A stretch of DNA of 64,000 nucleotides, from positions 1,033,001-1,097,000 of the forward strand of contig NZ_JANJZA010000001.1 of assembly GCF_026157035.1 (NCBI RefSeq). The letters run 5' to 3'. Origin of the DNA: Sphingomicrobium nitratireducens. Lineage in GTDB: Bacteria > Pseudomonadota > Alphaproteobacteria > Sphingomonadales > Sphingomonadaceae. The notes under the pieces were generated by a model. The model saw nothing but the letters and a program-made list of their open reading frames with translations. It had not been told where the DNA came from and searched no databases. Of this stretch, positions 8,982-17,539 are shown piece after piece (positions within the stretch are counted from its first letter, which is position 1; every line of letters begins with the position of its first letter). A program made the position numbers and the translations under genes.

Positions 8982-9767
8982 GTGTCAGGCGAATCCGGTA
9001 AAATCGATCCGATGCACCAGTTCGAGGTCCATCCGCTGATGGGCCAGAATTGGGAAGTGGCGGGCTATCACGTGCCCTTCACCAACTCGGCGGCGTGGAT
9101 GCTTCTCACGCTCGTCGTGCTGTGGCTTTTCATGCTCGGCGGGATGAAGCGCGAACTCGTGCCCGGCCGCTGGCAGATGGCGGTCGAAGGCTTCACCGGC
9201 TTCATCACCGACATGATGGATACCAACATCGGGCCGCAGGGGCGCAAGTTCGTGCCCTACGTCTTCTCGCTGTTCATGTTCATCCTGTTCGCCAATCTTC
9301 TGGGCATGCTCCCGACCGCGCTGGTCGGCGTCCACGCCTTCACCGTGACGAGCCATCTGACGATCACCGGCGTCCTCGCCATCGTCAGCTTCGCGATCGT
9401 GCTGATCGTCGGCTTTGCCAAGCACAAGCTTCACTTCTTCAGCCTGTTCGTGCCGCACGGCACGCCGCTGCCGATGATCCCGCTGATCTTCGTGATCGAG
9501 CTGGTCAGCTTCATGGTCCGCCCCTTTAGCCTCGGTCTGCGACTGTTCGTCGCGATGACCGCCGGGCACATCCTCCTCAAGGTGCTGGCGGGCTTCGTCA
9601 TCAACGGGGCCGCGGCGGGTGCCGGGACCGCGCTGATCGTGTCGATTCCCAGCTTCGTGCTGATGGTCGGCATCACGCTGCTGGAGATCCTGGTGGCAGC
9701 CATCCAGGCCTATGTTTTCGCCCTGCTCACGTCGCTGTACCTCAACGACGCGATCAACCTTCACTAA
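8982..9767 (+). CDS. atpB: ATP synthase F0 subunit a
   Basis: The 261-residue polytopic membrane protein forms the proton half-channels. The essential arginine lies in the conserved segment RPFSLGLRLFVAMTAGH, and the last helices (LLEILVAAIQAYVFALL, LYLNDAINLH) match the C-terminal family pattern. I use the GTG start (8982) after gggaag; ATG 9012 (MHQFEVHPL) is a possible alternative. It lies between atpI and atpE. Confidence 0.97.
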   Translation: MSGESGKIDPMHQFEVHPLMGQNWEVAGYHVPFTNSAAWMLLTLVVLWLFMLGGMKRELVPGRWQMAVEGFTGFITDMMDTNIGPQGRKFVPYVFSLFMFILFANLLGMLPTALVGVHAFTVTSHLTITGVLAIVSFAIVLIVGFAKHKLHFFSLFVPHGTPLPMIPLIFVIELVSFMVRPFSLGLRLFVAMTAGHILLKVLAGFVINGAAAGAGTALIVSIPSFVLMVGITLLEILVAAIQAYVFALLTSLYLNDAINLH

Positions 9768-9794
9768 TCTGAATTTCAACTAGGAGTTTTTATC

Positions 9795-10022
9795 ATGGAC
9801 GCAGAAGCCGCAAAATTGCTCGGTGCCGGTCTCGCCGCGATCGGCGTCGGCATGGCCGCCCTTGGCGTTGGTAACGTCTTCGGCTCGTTCCTCGAGAGCG
9901 CGCTGCGCAACCCGGCGGCCGCCGACGGCCAGCAGGGTCGCCTGTTCATCGGCTTCGCCGCTGCCGAGCTTCTCGGCCTGCTGGCGTTCGTCGTCGCGAT
10001 GATCCTGCTCTTCGTCGCGTAA
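9795..10022 (+). CDS. atpE: ATP synthase F0 subunit c
   Basis: The 75-residue hairpin protein forms the rotor ring. The polar loop RNPAAADGQQ separates two glycine/alanine-rich helices. The proton-carrying acidic residue is Glu58 (GFAAAELLGL). The N-terminal helix has the glycine pattern GAGLAAIGVGMAALGVG. A ribosome-binding site (aggag) precedes the ATG. Length and sequence are typical of alphaproteobacteria. Confidence 0.97.
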   Translation: MDAEAAKLLGAGLAAIGVGMAALGVGNVFGSFLESALRNPAAADGQQGRLFIGFAAAELLGLLAFVVAMILLFVA

Positions 10023-10053
10023 GCCACAAGTCTAGCTTTCTAGGGGTCGGCCA

Positions 10054-10551
10054 ATGCCGCAGATCGCCCAAATCGGCGAAATCTACGCATCGCAGCTGTT
10101 CTGGCTCGCGATCTTCTTCGGGCTCATCCTGATCGTCGTGGGCTACGGCATGCTGCCGAAGATCCAGGCGACGGTCGATGCGCGTGACGCCAAGATCGCG
10201 GCCGACCTCAAGACGGCCGAGGAAGCCCGCGCCCGCGCGGACAGCCTCGAGGAAGATTATCGCGCCGCGCTCGACAAGAGCCGTGCCGAGGCTAGCCGGC
10301 TCGCCGGCGAAGCCAAGGCGACTGCCGCGAAGAAGACCGAGGCGAGCGTGAAGCGCGCCGATGCCTCGATCGGCAAGAAGCTTGACGCTGCGGCTGCCGA
10401 GCTGGCGGACGCCCGCAAGGCGGCAATGGCCGAGATCGAAGCGGTCGCGGCCGAGGCGGCGCAGGACATGGTGGCCAAGATTGCCGGTCTCACGGTCGAC
10501 AAGAAGACCGCGAGCGCTGCCGTCGCTGCCGCTCTGGCCAAGGGGAAGTAA
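10054..10551 (+). CDS. atpF': ATP synthase F0 subunit b'
   Basis: The 165-residue product has one N-terminal membrane helix (LFWLAIFFGLILIVVGYGML) and a long alanine/lysine/glutamate-rich coiled coil, the peripheral stalk pattern. It is the first of two b-type subunits. In alphaproteobacteria and phototrophs the stalk is a b/b' heterodimer. Four bases separate its stop codon region from the next b subunit gene. Confidence 0.93.
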   Translation: MPQIAQIGEIYASQLFWLAIFFGLILIVVGYGMLPKIQATVDARDAKIAADLKTAEEARARADSLEEDYRAALDKSRAEASRLAGEAKATAAKKTEASVKRADASIGKKLDAAAAELADARKAAMAEIEAVAAEAAQDMVAKIAGLTVDKKTASAAVAAALAKGK

Positions 10552-10554
10552 GCC

Positions 10555-11100
10555 ATGGCCGACACCACCCATGCCGGCGAAGCCGTGATCGAACCCGAAG
10601 TCGCGACCCATGCGGAGGCCGGCGGCTATCTGACCGATGGCGCCGTGATCGTCGCGATCGCGATGACGTTCGTGATCGTCCTCATGCTGTGGAAGAAGGT
10701 GCCTGCCGCGATCGGCAAGTCCCTGGACGCCAAAATCGCCGCGATCCGCGAGCACCTTGCCGAAGCCGAACAGCTTCGCGCCGAGGCCGAAGCGCTCAAG
10801 GCGGAATACGAGAAGAAGGCCAAGGCTGCTGCCAAGGACGCCAAGGCGATCGTCGCCCGCGCCGAGGAAGACGCCGAGGCGATCGTCGCCAAGGCTGCCC
10901 AGGACGCCAAGGCGCTGGTCGAACGCAAGAAGGCGATGGCCGAGGCCAAGATCGAGGCCGAAAGCCGCGCCGCGATCGCCGAGGTCAAGGCGCGCGCCGC
11001 CAATGCCGCCACGGCCGCCGCTGCCGCGATCATCGCCGAGAAGGCCGATCGCGAAGCCGACCGGAAGATGGTCGACGAGGCGATTGCCAAGATCGACTGA
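10555..11100 (+). CDS. atpF: ATP synthase F0 subunit b
   Basis: The 181-residue product has one membrane helix (GAVIVAIAMTFVIVLMLWKK near residues 27-46) and a long coiled coil of repeated AKA/EA heptads. The hydrophilic N-terminal extension before the helix is usual for alphaproteobacterial b. It is the last gene of the F0 operon. No delta, alpha, gamma, beta or epsilon gene follows, so F1 must be encoded elsewhere. A strong terminator follows at once. Confidence 0.94.
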   Translation: MADTTHAGEAVIEPEVATHAEAGGYLTDGAVIVAIAMTFVIVLMLWKKVPAAIGKSLDAKIAAIREHLAEAEQLRAEAEALKAEYEKKAKAAAKDAKAIVARAEEDAEAIVAKAAQDAKALVERKKAMAEAKIEAESRAAIAEVKARAANAATAAAAAIIAEKADREADRKMVDEAIAKID

Positions 11101-11120
11101 TCGGCACCGACGCGAGACGC

Positions 11121-11160
11121 AAAAAGGCCCGGCAGGAGCGATCCCGCCGGGCCTTTTTTT
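11121..11160 (+). terminator. Rho-independent terminator of the atp operon, probably bidirectional
   Basis: An 11-bp perfect stem, AAAGGCCCGGC (11123-11133) with GCCGGGCCTTT (11146-11156), encloses a 12-base loop and ends in a run of seven T. The A-run on the left lets it also serve the opposing CBS-protein gene. Confidence 0.87.
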
Positions 11161-11182
11161 GCGCTAGAGGCGCGTCATGCGC

Positions 11183-11614
11183 CTAGGACTGATTGTGCAG
11201 TTCGCCCTTCTCGCTGACGCCTTCGAGCGCGGTGCTCGCATCGCTATCCTTGATCGAGCGGGCGAGGTCGCCGAGGCTGACGATTCCGACCAGCTTCTTG
11301 TTCTCGTCGATCACGGGCAGACGGCGGACTTGGTGATCCGACATCTTCTGCGCGATCGCGCTGGTGTCGTCCGTGTCTCGCGCGACGATCAGGTGCTCGG
11401 TCATCAGGTCGCTGACGCTGCAGTCCGGGCTCTTGCCCTCTGCAACGCCGCGAACCGCGATGTCGCGGTCCGTGATCATGCCGAGGACGGTCTCGCCGTC
11501 GCACACGGGCAGCGAGCCGGTATCTTCGCTGAGCATGAAGCTTGCGGCCTCGCGGATCGAGGTCTCGGGCCTAACGGTCTTGGGGCTGGCGGTCATTACT
11601 TCGCGGACTTGCAT
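11183..11614 (-). CDS. CBS-domain pair protein
   Basis: The 143-residue product consists almost only of two CBS domains: residues about 5-60 (VREVMTASPKTVRPET... GMITDRDIAVRGVAEG) and about 70-128 (VSDLMTEHLIVARDTD... VGIVSLGDLARS). Such stand-alone proteins bind adenine nucleotides and act as energy or stress sensors; the partner here is unknown. It is monocistronic, facing the atp terminator. A ribosome-binding site (gggag) precedes the ATG. Confidence 0.88.
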   Translation of the reverse strand: MQVREVMTASPKTVRPETSIREAASFMLSEDTGSLPVCDGETVLGMITDRDIAVRGVAEGKSPDCSVSDLMTEHLIVARDTDDTSAIAQKMSDHQVRRLPVIDENKKLVGIVSLGDLARSIKDSDASTALEGVSEKGELHNQS

Positions 11615-11683
11615 GGCGGTACTCCCTTTTTCACTTTCGTTTCAAAGGGATGAACCGGTACGGAAGGGGAAACGTTCCCGGCC

Positions 11684-13702
11684 CTAGGGCACGTTTTCGG
11701 TGAGAAGGTCGTAGGTTGCGACGAGTTCGTCGCGCTGGTTGAAAATCTCCACCGCCCAGCGCACCACGCCGGTCTCGTCCGACTTGATCGACTTGGTCCG
11801 AACGGTGAGTTCGACCCGCATCGAATCGCCCGGATAGAGCGGGGTCAGGAAGCGCAAATTCTCGAGCCCCGTATTGGCCAACACCGGCCCTGGCGGCGCG
11901 TAGACGAACAGGCCCGCCGCGAAGCTCAGGATCAAATAGCCGTGCGCGACGCGCCCCTCGAAGATGGGCGACGCCTTGGCGGCTTCTTCGTCCATGTGGG
12001 CGTAGAACTTGTCGCCGGTGAACTCGGCGAATTGTTCGATATCTTCGACGCTGACCGTGCGGCTGTCGGTGTACAGCGTATCGCCGATCTTTAACTCGCT
12101 CATCTTCAATTTGAACGGATGCGTGTCGAGCTTCCGCTTGGGGCCGCCCGGGATGTATTGCTGCGCTATCGCGGCGATCATCGAGGGGGTCGACTGGATC
12201 GCGGTGCGCTGCATGTAATGCTTTACCCCGCGCACGCCGCCCATCTCCTCGCTGCCGCCCGCGCGGCCAGGGCCGCCATGGACGAGGACGGGGAGGGGCG
12301 AGCCGTGGCCGGTCTGCTCTTTTGCATTGTCGCGGTTGATGACGAGCATGCGCCCGTGGAAGGCAGCCGCGCCGCGGATAAATTCGCCAGCAATCGCTTC
12401 GTCATGGGTGAACAGCGACATGGCGAGGCTCCCCATGCCGCGATTGGCGAGCGCGATGGCGTCGTCCATGTCCTTGTAGGGCATGACTGTGGCGACGGGG
12501 CCGAACGCTTCGACGTCGTGCACCGCATCGCTCTCCCACGGATCGTCGGCGCGCAGGAGGATGGGGGACAGGGCCGCGCCGCCCTCGGGTCCCACCTGGG
12601 CATCCGGATCCCCGAACACAATGCGCGCGCCGCCTGCGACCAGCTCGGCGACCTTCGAGCGCACGTCGTCGCGCTGCGAGCACGAGACGAGACAGCCCAG
12701 CTGCGTCTCCTTCTCGCGCGGGTCACCGATGGTCAGCGCGGCGAGCTTTTCGGTGATCGCATCCTGCACCGCGTCGACCTGGCCATGCGGAACCATCACG
12801 CGGCGGATCGCGGTACATTTCTGCCCCGCCTTGGTGGTCATCTCCTTGACCACCTCGGCGACGAACAGGTCGAACTCGGGCGTACCGGGGGTGGCGTCGC
12901 TGCCCAGCATCGAGGCGTTGAGGCTGTCCTGTTCGGCGACGAACTTGACGCTCTCGCGCAGCACCGTGGGGTGGTTTTTCAATTTGCCTGCGGTTGCTGC
13001 CGAGCCGGTGAAGCTCACCACGTCCTGGCCCGTGAGGTGGTCGAACAGGTCGCCCACACCGCCGACGATCAGCTGGATCGCGCCCTCGGGGACCTTGCCG
13101 GTCTCGATCAGGATGCGGAACGCGGCCTCGCACAGATAGGCGGTCGCGGTGGCGGGCTTGACGATGCACGGCATGCCCGCAAGCAGCGTTGGCGCCATCT
13201 TCTCGAGCATGCCCCAGACGGGGAAGTTGTAGGCGTTGATGTGGACCGCCGCGCCCTGGTGAGGGGTGAGGATGTGCTGGCCGACGAAGCTGCCGCCCTT
13301 CGACAGGGGTTCGAGTTCTCCGTCCAGGAGCACGTGCGCGTCGGGAAGCTTCTTGCGGCCGGTCGATGAGTAGCTCAGCAGCGTGAGCGCGCCGCCATCG
13401 ATGTCGATCCAGCCGTCGGCCTTGGTCGCGCCGGTGTGCGGGTTGAGCGCGTAAAGTTCGTCCTTGCGCGCCATGATGGCGAGGCCGAGATCCTTGAGCA
13501 TCCATGCGCGCTCGTGGAAGGTCATCGCCCGCAGCGCAGGCCCGCCGACATTGCGCGCATGGTCGAGCATCCCTGCGAAATCGAGCCCGTCCGAGCCGGT
13601 CGAAGCGATCGTGCTGCCGTCGATCGCGCTGGGAATGTCGCGGATCCCGTCGCCGCGCTGCCATTCGTCTCGGGCATAGTTGAGCAGTTCGAGGGTCTTC
13701 AC
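11684..13702 (-). CDS. paaZ: PaaZ: oxepin-CoA hydrolase / semialdehyde dehydrogenase
   Basis: This 672-residue bifunctional enzyme opens the oxepin-CoA ring and oxidises the aldehyde in aerobic phenylacetate degradation. The N-terminal aldehyde dehydrogenase domain has catalytic Glu257 (FVAEQDS) and Cys296 (GQKCTAIR), one position off the E. coli numbering. The C-terminal MaoC-like hydratase domain (from about residue 525) carries DKFYAHMDEE with the Asp/His pair. Length is full. Its start lies one base downstream of the paaG stop, so the order is paaG-paaZ. The paaABCE operon lies on the other strand 1.6 kb away. Confidence 0.96.
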   Translation of the reverse strand: MKTLELLNYARDEWQRGDGIRDIPSAIDGSTIASTGSDGLDFAGMLDHARNVGGPALRAMTFHERAWMLKDLGLAIMARKDELYALNPHTGATKADGWIDIDGGALTLLSYSSTGRKKLPDAHVLLDGELEPLSKGGSFVGQHILTPHQGAAVHINAYNFPVWGMLEKMAPTLLAGMPCIVKPATATAYLCEAAFRILIETGKVPEGAIQLIVGGVGDLFDHLTGQDVVSFTGSAATAGKLKNHPTVLRESVKFVAEQDSLNASMLGSDATPGTPEFDLFVAEVVKEMTTKAGQKCTAIRRVMVPHGQVDAVQDAITEKLAALTIGDPREKETQLGCLVSCSQRDDVRSKVAELVAGGARIVFGDPDAQVGPEGGAALSPILLRADDPWESDAVHDVEAFGPVATVMPYKDMDDAIALANRGMGSLAMSLFTHDEAIAGEFIRGAAAFHGRMLVINRDNAKEQTGHGSPLPVLVHGGPGRAGGSEEMGGVRGVKHYMQRTAIQSTPSMIAAIAQQYIPGGPKRKLDTHPFKLKMSELKIGDTLYTDSRTVSVEDIEQFAEFTGDKFYAHMDEEAAKASPIFEGRVAHGYLILSFAAGLFVYAPPGPVLANTGLENLRFLTPLYPGDSMRVELTVRTKSIKSDETGVVRWAVEIFNQRDELVATYDLLTENVP

Positions 13703-13703
13703 G

Positions 13704-14483
13704 TCACTTCCCCTTGAATTCGGGTTGGCGCTTTTCGAGGAAGGCAGCGACGCCTTCCTTGTAATCCTCGGTGAAGCCGAGGCGGCGCATCTCGTCTCGC
13801 TGAAGGTCGAGTTCCTCGTCGAGGCTGCGTTTCCAGCTGGTGCGGATCAATTTCTTGATGGCCGCCAGCCCGAGCGGCGGGGAGGCGGCAAGCTTTGCTG
13901 CCAGCGCATCGACTTCGGCATCGAGCGCCTCGTCCTCGACCGCTTTCCAGATCAGCCCCCAGTCGGCGGCCCGTTCGGCAGTCAGCGTTTCGTCGGTCAG
14001 CGCGAGGCCGAGGGCGCGCGCCTGCCCGACATGGCGCGGCAGGTGCCAGCTGCCCCCGCTGTCCGGGATGAGGCCCAGCTTGGCGAAGCCCTGGATGAAT
14101 TTGGCCGACTTGGCGGCAATGACGATGTCGCAGGCCAGCGCGATATTGGCGCCCGCGCCGGCCGCGACGCCATTCACGCGTGCGATGACCGGCTGCTTGA
14201 GCGTTGCAATCGTACGGATCAGCGGGTTCCAGCTTTCCTCGACCGTCTCGCCCAGGTCGACGGCGTCGCCCGGCGCGACGTTGCGGTCATTGAGGTCCTG
14301 CCCCGCGCAGAAACCGCGCCCTTCGCCGGTCAGCACGACGACGCGCGCATCGTCCAGCTTGAACAAGGCGTCGCGCAGTTCGGCGTGCATCGCGCGGGTG
14401 AAGCTGTTGAGGCGGTCGGGGCGATTGAGGGTGATGCGCGCGACATGCCCGTCGCGCTCCATCCGGATGCTCTCGTAGGTCAT
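13704..14483 (-). CDS. paaG: PaaG: ring 1,2-epoxyphenylacetyl-CoA isomerase
   Basis: This crotonase-fold enzyme of about 259 residues converts the epoxide to oxepin-CoA and later isomerises dehydroadipyl-CoA. The oxyanion-hole segments are present: GFCAGQDLNDRNV and VNGVAAGAGANIALACD. The active-site region FAKLGLIPDSGGSW carries the Asp used by PaaG-type isomerases. I chose ATG 14483 (MTYESIRMERDG) with an agaag site; a longer frame begins at 14516. It is transcribed with paaZ. The DUF4402 gene diverges from it. Confidence 0.93.
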   Translation of the reverse strand: MTYESIRMERDGHVARITLNRPDRLNSFTRAMHAELRDALFKLDDARVVVLTGEGRGFCAGQDLNDRNVAPGDAVDLGETVEESWNPLIRTIATLKQPVIARVNGVAAGAGANIALACDIVIAAKSAKFIQGFAKLGLIPDSGGSWHLPRHVGQARALGLALTDETLTAERAADWGLIWKAVEDEALDAEVDALAAKLAASPPLGLAAIKKLIRTSWKRSLDEELDLQRDEMRRLGFTEDYKEGVAAFLEKRQPEFKGK

Positions 14484-14601
14484 GGCGCTTCTTCTAGGCC
14501 TGCTCGCGCGGCGCACAAGGGGCCGAAGCGTCGTGGGCTTGGTTAACCCCGTTTTTACCTCGTTCGCCTAGCAAGGCAGGCGACAAGGACCAGATTGCAC
14601 G

Positions 14602-15111
14602 ATGACATTGCCTGCCACCTTCCTGCGACTGCTGCTCGCCGCGTTCCTGATCGGCGCGCCGTCGCTGGCGCATGCGCAGTCGGTCAAGGCGTCGGCCAAG
14701 GTCTCGGTGCAGCTCAAGAAGCCGGTCGTGCTGACCAAGCTCCAGGACCTCGATTTCGGCCTGATCGTCGGGCTGCAAGCGGGCGCGAGCCCGACTGCGG
14801 TCACGATGACGCGGGACGGAACCCTGACCTGTCCCGTGCCGCTGCGCTGTTCGGGGGCGCCGCTCCCGGGCCTCTACAACATCATGGGGTCGAATTCGGC
14901 GCAGGTCAGTATCTCGGTGACGGGCGCCGATCTCGTCAATGCCGTGAGCGGCGCGACGATCGGCTTCACGGCCGACGGACCGACGCTTCTCCAACTCCCC
15001 AATTCAGGCAACAAGGGCGTCGATTTCGGCGTCGGGGGGACCATCGTGGTGCCGTCCGATGCTGCCGGCGACTATGAAGGCGTCATCACGGTCACCGCCG
15101 ACTATCTCTGA
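14602..15111 (+). CDS. DUF4402-domain secreted protein
   Basis: The 169-residue product has a clear signal peptide (cleavage expected after AHA, residue 25) followed by a single DUF4402 beta-sandwich-like domain: KKPVVLTKLQDLDFG, ... and the terminal YEGVITVTADYL. Two cysteines (LTCPVPLRCSG) may form a disulfide. DUF4402 proteins are thought to be surface or fimbria-like subunits, but no chaperone or usher is nearby. It stands alone between the two halves of the phenylacetate cluster and its link to them is unclear. Confidence 0.83.
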   Translation: MTLPATFLRLLLAAFLIGAPSLAHAQSVKASAKVSVQLKKPVVLTKLQDLDFGLIVGLQAGASPTAVTMTRDGTLTCPVPLRCSGAPLPGLYNIMGSNSAQVSISVTGADLVNAVSGATIGFTADGPTLLQLPNSGNKGVDFGVGGTIVVPSDAAGDYEGVITVTADYL

Positions 15112-15135
15112 TCCCGGTCTGCCATCACGACAAAA

Positions 15136-15157
15136 TCACCAAAGCATCACTTGGTGA
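15136..15157. promoter_or_regulatory. Inverted repeat upstream of paaA, candidate operator
   Basis: The arms TCACCAA (15136-15142) and TTGGTGA (15151-15157) are perfect over seven bases with an eight-base spacer. The site lies just after the DUF4402 gene and about 180 bases before paaA. Its size suits a dimeric repressor, but no regulator gene for paa is visible here. It could instead be a weak terminator without a T run. Confidence 0.35.
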
Positions 15158-15248
15158 CGAATCCGCGGAAGACCGATGTTTTTCGCAGTTCGGACGCGCC
15201 TTTCCCAATCGCGGCAGCCCCATCGCTCGCCGTTAGGACGGACGGACA

Positions 15249-15289
15249 TCGACCGGGCTCCTGCTCTTGGGGGACGGGGGCCCGGTCGA
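15249..15289 (+). promoter_or_regulatory. Long hairpin in the paaA leader
   Basis: TCGACCGGGC (15249-15258) pairs with GCCCGGTCGA (15280-15289). The stem can extend inward by three more pairs with one G-T. It ends 48 bases before the paaA start and has no T run, so it is more likely a leader structure or operator than a terminator. Confidence 0.38.
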
Positions 15290-15337
15290 CTTTGCCGCGA
15301 ATTGAATTTGCCGGTCTTCCCGCCTATCTAGGCTGCC

Positions 15338-16336
15338 ATGTACACGACCGAACTCGACAAGCAGCCCGAGAAGAAGAACGTCACGCCGATCGACGGCGCG
15401 GAAGACCCGGCACTGGTCGAAGCGTTCGAGGCCCGCGTCGCCGCCGACGAGTTCATCGAGCCCAAGGACTGGATGCCCGAGGCCTATCGCAAGACGCTGG
15501 TGCGGCAGATTTCGCAGCACGCGCACAGCGAGATCGTCGGCATGCTCCCCGAGGGCAACTGGATCACCCGCGCGCCCAACCTCCGGCGCAAGGCGATCCT
15601 GCTCGCCAAGGTACAGGACGAGGGCGGGCATGGCCTTTACCTCTACTGCGCCGCCGAGACGCTGGGGACGAGCCGCGAGGAGATGATCGAGGCGCTCCAT
15701 TCGGGCAAGGCGAAATACTCGACCATTTTCAACTATCCCACGCTCACCTGGGCGGACATCGCCGCGATCGGCTGGCTGGTCGACGGCGCGGCGATCATGA
15801 ACCAGGTGCCGCTGCAGCGCACCAGCTACGGTCCCTACGCCCGCGCGATGGTCCGCGTGTGCAAGGAGGAAAGCTTCCACCAGCGTCAGGGCTACGAGGC
15901 GATGATGCACCTGATGGCCGGTACGCCCGAGCAGAAGCGCATGGCGCAGGATGCGATGAACCGCTGGTGGTGGCCTTCGCTGATGATGTTCGGCCCGCCC
16001 GACGAGAATTCGCCCAATACCGAACGCTCGATGCGCTGGCGGATCAAGCGCGAGACCAATGACGAACTCAGGCAGAAGTTTGTCGACATCACCGTGCCCC
16101 AAGCCGAATATATCGGGCTGACCGTCCCTGACGATGCCCTTGCCTGGAACGAGGAAAAGGGCGGTTACGATTTCGGCGAGATCGACTGGGAGGAATTCTA
16201 CGCGGTCGTGCGCGGCGAGGGCCCGGTCGCCAAGGAACGCATGAAGGCACGCCGCGACGCCTGGGACAAGGGCGCCTGGGTCCGCGAGGCCGCCGACGCC
16301 CACGAAGCGAAGAAGCGCGCCGCCGCCGCGGCTTGA
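15338..16336 (+). CDS. paaA: PaaA: catalytic subunit of phenylacetyl-CoA epoxidase
   Basis: The 332-residue ferritin-like diiron subunit performs the oxygen-dependent epoxidation of phenylacetyl-CoA. Conserved segments include [36 protein letters not shown] and [18 protein letters not shown], which hold the Glu and His iron ligands. Length is typical. It is the first gene of paaABCE, 63 bases before paaB, and has a structured leader. Confidence 0.97.
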   Translation: MYTTELDKQPEKKNVTPIDGAEDPALVEAFEARVAADEFIEPKDWMPEAYRKTLVRQISQHAHSEIVGMLPEGNWITRAPNLRRKAILLAKVQDEGGHGLYLYCAAETLGTSREEMIEALHSGKAKYSTIFNYPTLTWADIAAIGWLVDGAAIMNQVPLQRTSYGPYARAMVRVCKEESFHQRQGYEAMMHLMAGTPEQKRMAQDAMNRWWWPSLMMFGPPDENSPNTERSMRWRIKRETNDELRQKFVDITVPQAEYIGLTVPDDALAWNEEKGGYDFGEIDWEEFYAVVRGEGPVAKERMKARRDAWDKGAWVREAADAHEAKKRAAAAA

Positions 16337-16399
16337 TTGTCGTCAAGGCTCGTGCCAACCGGCGCGGGCAACAAGGCTGCATGACACGAGGAGAGTGAG

Positions 16400-16687
16400 A
16401 TGTCCGGTCACGACTGGCCGCTTTGGGAAGTGTTCGTGCGCGCGAAGGGCGGTCTTTCGCACCGCCATGTCGGGTCGGTCCACGCGCCCGACAAGGAAAT
16501 GGCGCTGCACCATGCTCGCGACACCTATACGCGCCGCCTCGAAGGGGTGAGCCTGTGGGTCGTCAAGTCGGACGACATCATTGCCTCCGATCCCGACCAG
16601 GCAGGCCCGACCTTCGCGCCCGCCGAAGACAAGATCTACCGCCACCCGACCTTCTACGAGATCCCGGACGAGGTGAAGCACATCTGA
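16400..16687 (+). CDS. paaB: PaaB subunit of phenylacetyl-CoA epoxidase
   Basis: The 95-residue subunit bridges PaaAC heterodimers in the multicomponent oxygenase. Family motifs are WPLWEVFVRAKGGLSHRHVG, VHAPDKEMALHHARD and SLWVVKSDDI. A ribosome-binding site (gaggagag) precedes ATG 16400. The stop overlaps the paaC start by one base (TGATG). Confidence 0.96.
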   Translation: MSGHDWPLWEVFVRAKGGLSHRHVGSVHAPDKEMALHHARDTYTRRLEGVSLWVVKSDDIIASDPDQAGPTFAPAEDKIYRHPTFYEIPDEVKHI

Positions 16688-17538
16688 TGCCCAGCTTGCC
16701 GACCATCTCGCCCGAAGAAGAAGCGAAGGCGAAGGCCAAAGACGGCACTTCCGTCGGCAGCTTCGATGCGCCGACCGCGGGAAGCCGCGACGAAGCGACC
16801 ATCGCCTATTACCTGATGCTCGGCGACGACGCGCTGATCCTCGGCCAGCGCCTGTCGGAATGGTGCGGCCACGCGCCGACGATCGAAGTCGACCTGAGCC
16901 TTGCGAACATGGGGCTCGACCTGATCGGTCAGGCGACGCACCTGCTGGGTGGCGCAGCCGGCGCGATGGGCGAGGGCAGGGACGCCGACGCGCTCGCCTT
17001 CCACCGCGACGTCCTCGACTTCCGCAACTGCCTGATGGTCGAGCAGCCCAATGACGATTTCGCCCGGACGATGGCGCGGCAATTCCTCTATTCTACTTGG
17101 CACCACATGCTGCTCGGGCGGCTGGCGGGCTCGAAGGACGGTCACCTTGCCGCCATTGCCGCCAAGGGCGTCAAGGAAGTCGCCTATCACCGCGAACTGG
17201 CGAGCGACTGGGTCGTGCGGCTGGGGGACGGCACCGAGGAAAGCGCGCGGCGCATGGCCGAAGGGCTCGATTGGATGTGGCGCTTCGTCCCCGAACTGTT
17301 CCATGTCGACGAGGACCTTCAGAAGGTCATCGACGCCGGCATCGCGGTCGACCCGCGCGAGTTCGAGGCCGAATATCGAGAGGCTATCGCGGCTGTGCTG
17401 GCCGAGGCCAAGCTGACGGTGCCCGACGACCAGCGCCCGATCCTGGGCGGGCGTCACGGCCACCACAGCGAGCATCTCGGCCACCTCCTCGCGGTGATGC
17501 AGTTCCTGCCGCGCGCCTATCCGGACGCGAAGTGGTAG
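16687..17538 (+). CDS. paaC: PaaC: structural subunit of phenylacetyl-CoA epoxidase
   Basis: The 283-residue partner of PaaA shares the ferritin-like fold without the full iron site. Family motifs are YYLMLGDDALILGQRLSEWC, ANMGLDLIGQATHLL and AAKGVKEVAYHRE. The N-terminus has a 25-residue charged extension. I start it at ATG 16687, which overlaps the paaB stop. The stop is one base before paaE, so the usual paaD is absent from its place. Confidence 0.95.
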   Translation: MPSLPTISPEEEAKAKAKDGTSVGSFDAPTAGSRDEATIAYYLMLGDDALILGQRLSEWCGHAPTIEVDLSLANMGLDLIGQATHLLGGAAGAMGEGRDADALAFHRDVLDFRNCLMVEQPNDDFARTMARQFLYSTWHHMLLGRLAGSKDGHLAAIAAKGVKEVAYHRELASDWVVRLGDGTEESARRMAEGLDWMWRFVPELFHVDEDLQKVIDAGIAVDPREFEAEYREAIAAVLAEAKLTVPDDQRPILGGRHGHHSEHLGHLLAVMQFLPRAYPDAKW

Positions 17539-17539
17539 G

